In this document: positions 63,208 through 64,000 of the stretch, in pieces
How the letters are laid out: the number at the start of each line of letters is the position of its first letter
Position numbering within the stretch: the first letter of the stretch is position 1
Assembly: GCA_963774895.1 (NCBI GenBank)
Contig: CAVZGN010000004.1
Location: forward strand, 372,001-436,000
Direction: 5' to 3'
Length of the DNA stretch: 64,000 nucleotides
Source of the DNA: REEB76 sp963774895
GTDB taxonomy: Bacteria; Pseudomonadota; Gammaproteobacteria; Natronospirales; REEB76
The notes under the pieces: generated by a model
Databases searched by the model: none
What the model saw: the letters and a program-made list of their open reading frames with translations, nothing else
What the model was told of the DNA's origin: nothing
Made by a program: the position numbers and the translations under genes

Positions 63208-64000
63208 ATGCATAGCTACGTCAATTTATTGATTCGCATTGCCACACTCAGTGCCCTGATCGCAGTTGCCGGTATCGCCGCGGCAGAAAGCAGGGCGCCA
63301 TCGCCGGCGGCGGCGGTCAACCCTCTGATCGGCAGCGCCAACGGCGGCAACACCTTCCCCGGTGCCACGTTGCCGTTCGGCATGTTGCAATGGAGTCCCG
63401 AAAACACGCGCGGCCAGCATAACCATGTGGCTGCACCAGGCGGTTACCAATACGACGCGACTCGCATCCGCGGTTTCAGCCTCACGCACTTGTCCGGCAC
63501 CGGCTGCCGCGGCGCCAGCGGCGATGTGCCGTTCATGCCGGTGACGGTGCCGATCGCCCGTTCGCCAGCCACCGACAGCACCGACCAGTACTACGCCAGC
63601 GATTTCAAGCATGCCGACGAACATGCAGCACCCGGCGATTACCGCGTGCGACTGGCCAACGGCGTGACGGTTGAACTCAGTGCTGCGCGGCACAGCGGCA
63701 TGGCGCGCTTCACGTTTCCGGCCGGCAAACCCGCCAACCTGCTGATCCGGGTGTCCGATTCGGAAGTCGGCAGCAGCGCAGCAGACGTATATATCGATCA
63801 GCGCACGCGCACAGTAACCGGCTCGGTCACCAGCGGCAATTTCTGCGGTTACCTGTCCAAAGTTGACCAGCGCAGCTACTACACACTGTATTTCGTGGCC
63901 GAGTTCGACCAACCGTTCATCACGACTGGCACCTGGCAGGACGCGAGCGTGCGCAGCGGCGGCGCTTCGGCACACGGCGGCACCACATTCGGGGCCAAAG
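63208..64000 (+). CDS. Second GH92 alpha-mannosidase, N-terminal part (runs off the window)
   Basis: 264 codons are visible from ATG 63208, with a signal peptide (~1-26, ending GIAAAES). The chain then reads VNPLIGSANGGNTFPGATLPFGM and GFSLTHLSGTGCRGASGDVPFMP, the GH92 N-terminal domain. It differs clearly from the first GH92 (GCRGASGD in place of GHSDLGD), so it probably has a different linkage preference. GTGAGGAT precedes the start. Confidence 0.9.
   Translation, partial: MHSYVNLLIRIATLSALIAVAGIAAAESRAPSPAAAVNPLIGSANGGNTFPGATLPFGMLQWSPENTRGQHNHVAAPGGYQYDATRIRGFSLTHLSGTGCRGASGDVPFMPVTVPIARSPATDSTDQYYASDFKHADEHAAPGDYRVRLANGVTVELSAARHSGMARFTFPAGKPANLLIRVSDSEVGSSAADVYIDQRTRTVTGSVTSGNFCGYLSKVDQRSYYTLYFVAEFDQPFITTGTWQDASVRSGGASAHGGTTFGAK

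Overview
Origin. The window is a chromosomal segment of a gammaproteobacterium. The reasons are the gene order (birA-coaX-SPOR gene, tRNA-Thr/Tyr/Gly/Thr, tuf, tRNA-Trp, secE, nusG, rplKAJL, rpoBC, rpsLG, fusA), an rrn operon ordered 16S - tRNA-Ile - tRNA-Ala - 23S - 5S with gammaproteobacterial boxA and processing stems, the radC-rpmB-rpmG neighbourhood, and ampDE/bioA/rsmE. Most of it is moderately GC-rich. I cannot name a genus from sequence alone.

Layout. (1) 1-15184, minus strand: fusA (partial), rpsG, rpsL, rpoC, rpoB, rplL, rplJ, rplA, rplK, nusG, secE, tRNA-Trp, tuf, tRNA-Thr(GGT), tRNA-Gly, tRNA-Tyr. (2) 15185-19179: an insert-like block that separates tRNA-Tyr from tRNA-Thr(TGT). 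It holds pstS and a phosphate-type porin, each behind a clear Pho box, a MITE-like element and a small membrane protein. (3) 19180-32690: tRNA-Thr(TGT), a SPOR protein, coaX, birA, plsY, then mixed genes: MarR, a YegS-like lipid kinase, an EamA exporter, a CBS protein, arginase, a CHASE2-cyclase/SH3/M48 operon, a thioesterase, CtlX, and a thioredoxin-fold/2OG-Fe(II) oxygenase fusion. (4) 32736-39694: one rRNA operon on the minus strand, with a broken second 5S downstream. (5) 39897-48273: radC, rpmB, rpmG, a desaturase, a Gld-type ABC transporter operon, mutM and a PduO-type adenosyltransferase. (6) 48293-52454: an AT-rich accessory patch with an integrase remnant, a Sel1-repeat protein, a secreted coiled-coil protein and a DUF2971 protein. 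(7) 52552-57250: btuF-like, ampE, ampD, bioA, rsmE. (8) 57268-64000: a mannoside-use locus of two GH92 alpha-mannosidases, an FHS-family sugar permease, a PfkB kinase and an AGE-family isomerase.

Main discovery. The 23S rRNA gene is split by two group I introns, after the positions equivalent to E. coli U1917 and U1931. They are separated by an exon of only 14 nt. I can draw P1 and P10 for both introns directly from the sequence. The seven 5' bases of the mini-exon form P10 of intron 1 and the seven 3' bases form P1 of intron 2, so every exon base is used as a splicing guide. Intron 1 (767 nt) carries a LAGLIDADG homing endonuclease in its P6 loop, and the reading frame runs on into the catalytic core. 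Intron 2 (264 nt) has no ORF. The two introns share an 88-nt block that is 100% identical although their flanking cores differ, which points to recent gene conversion or intron-to-intron recombination.

How genes work together. The PhoB-type pair (PstS and an OprP-like porin) would bring phosphate across both membranes. The GH92 locus gives a complete route: mannoside trimming, uptake of the free sugar, isomerisation of mannose to fructose, and phosphorylation to fructose-6-phosphate.
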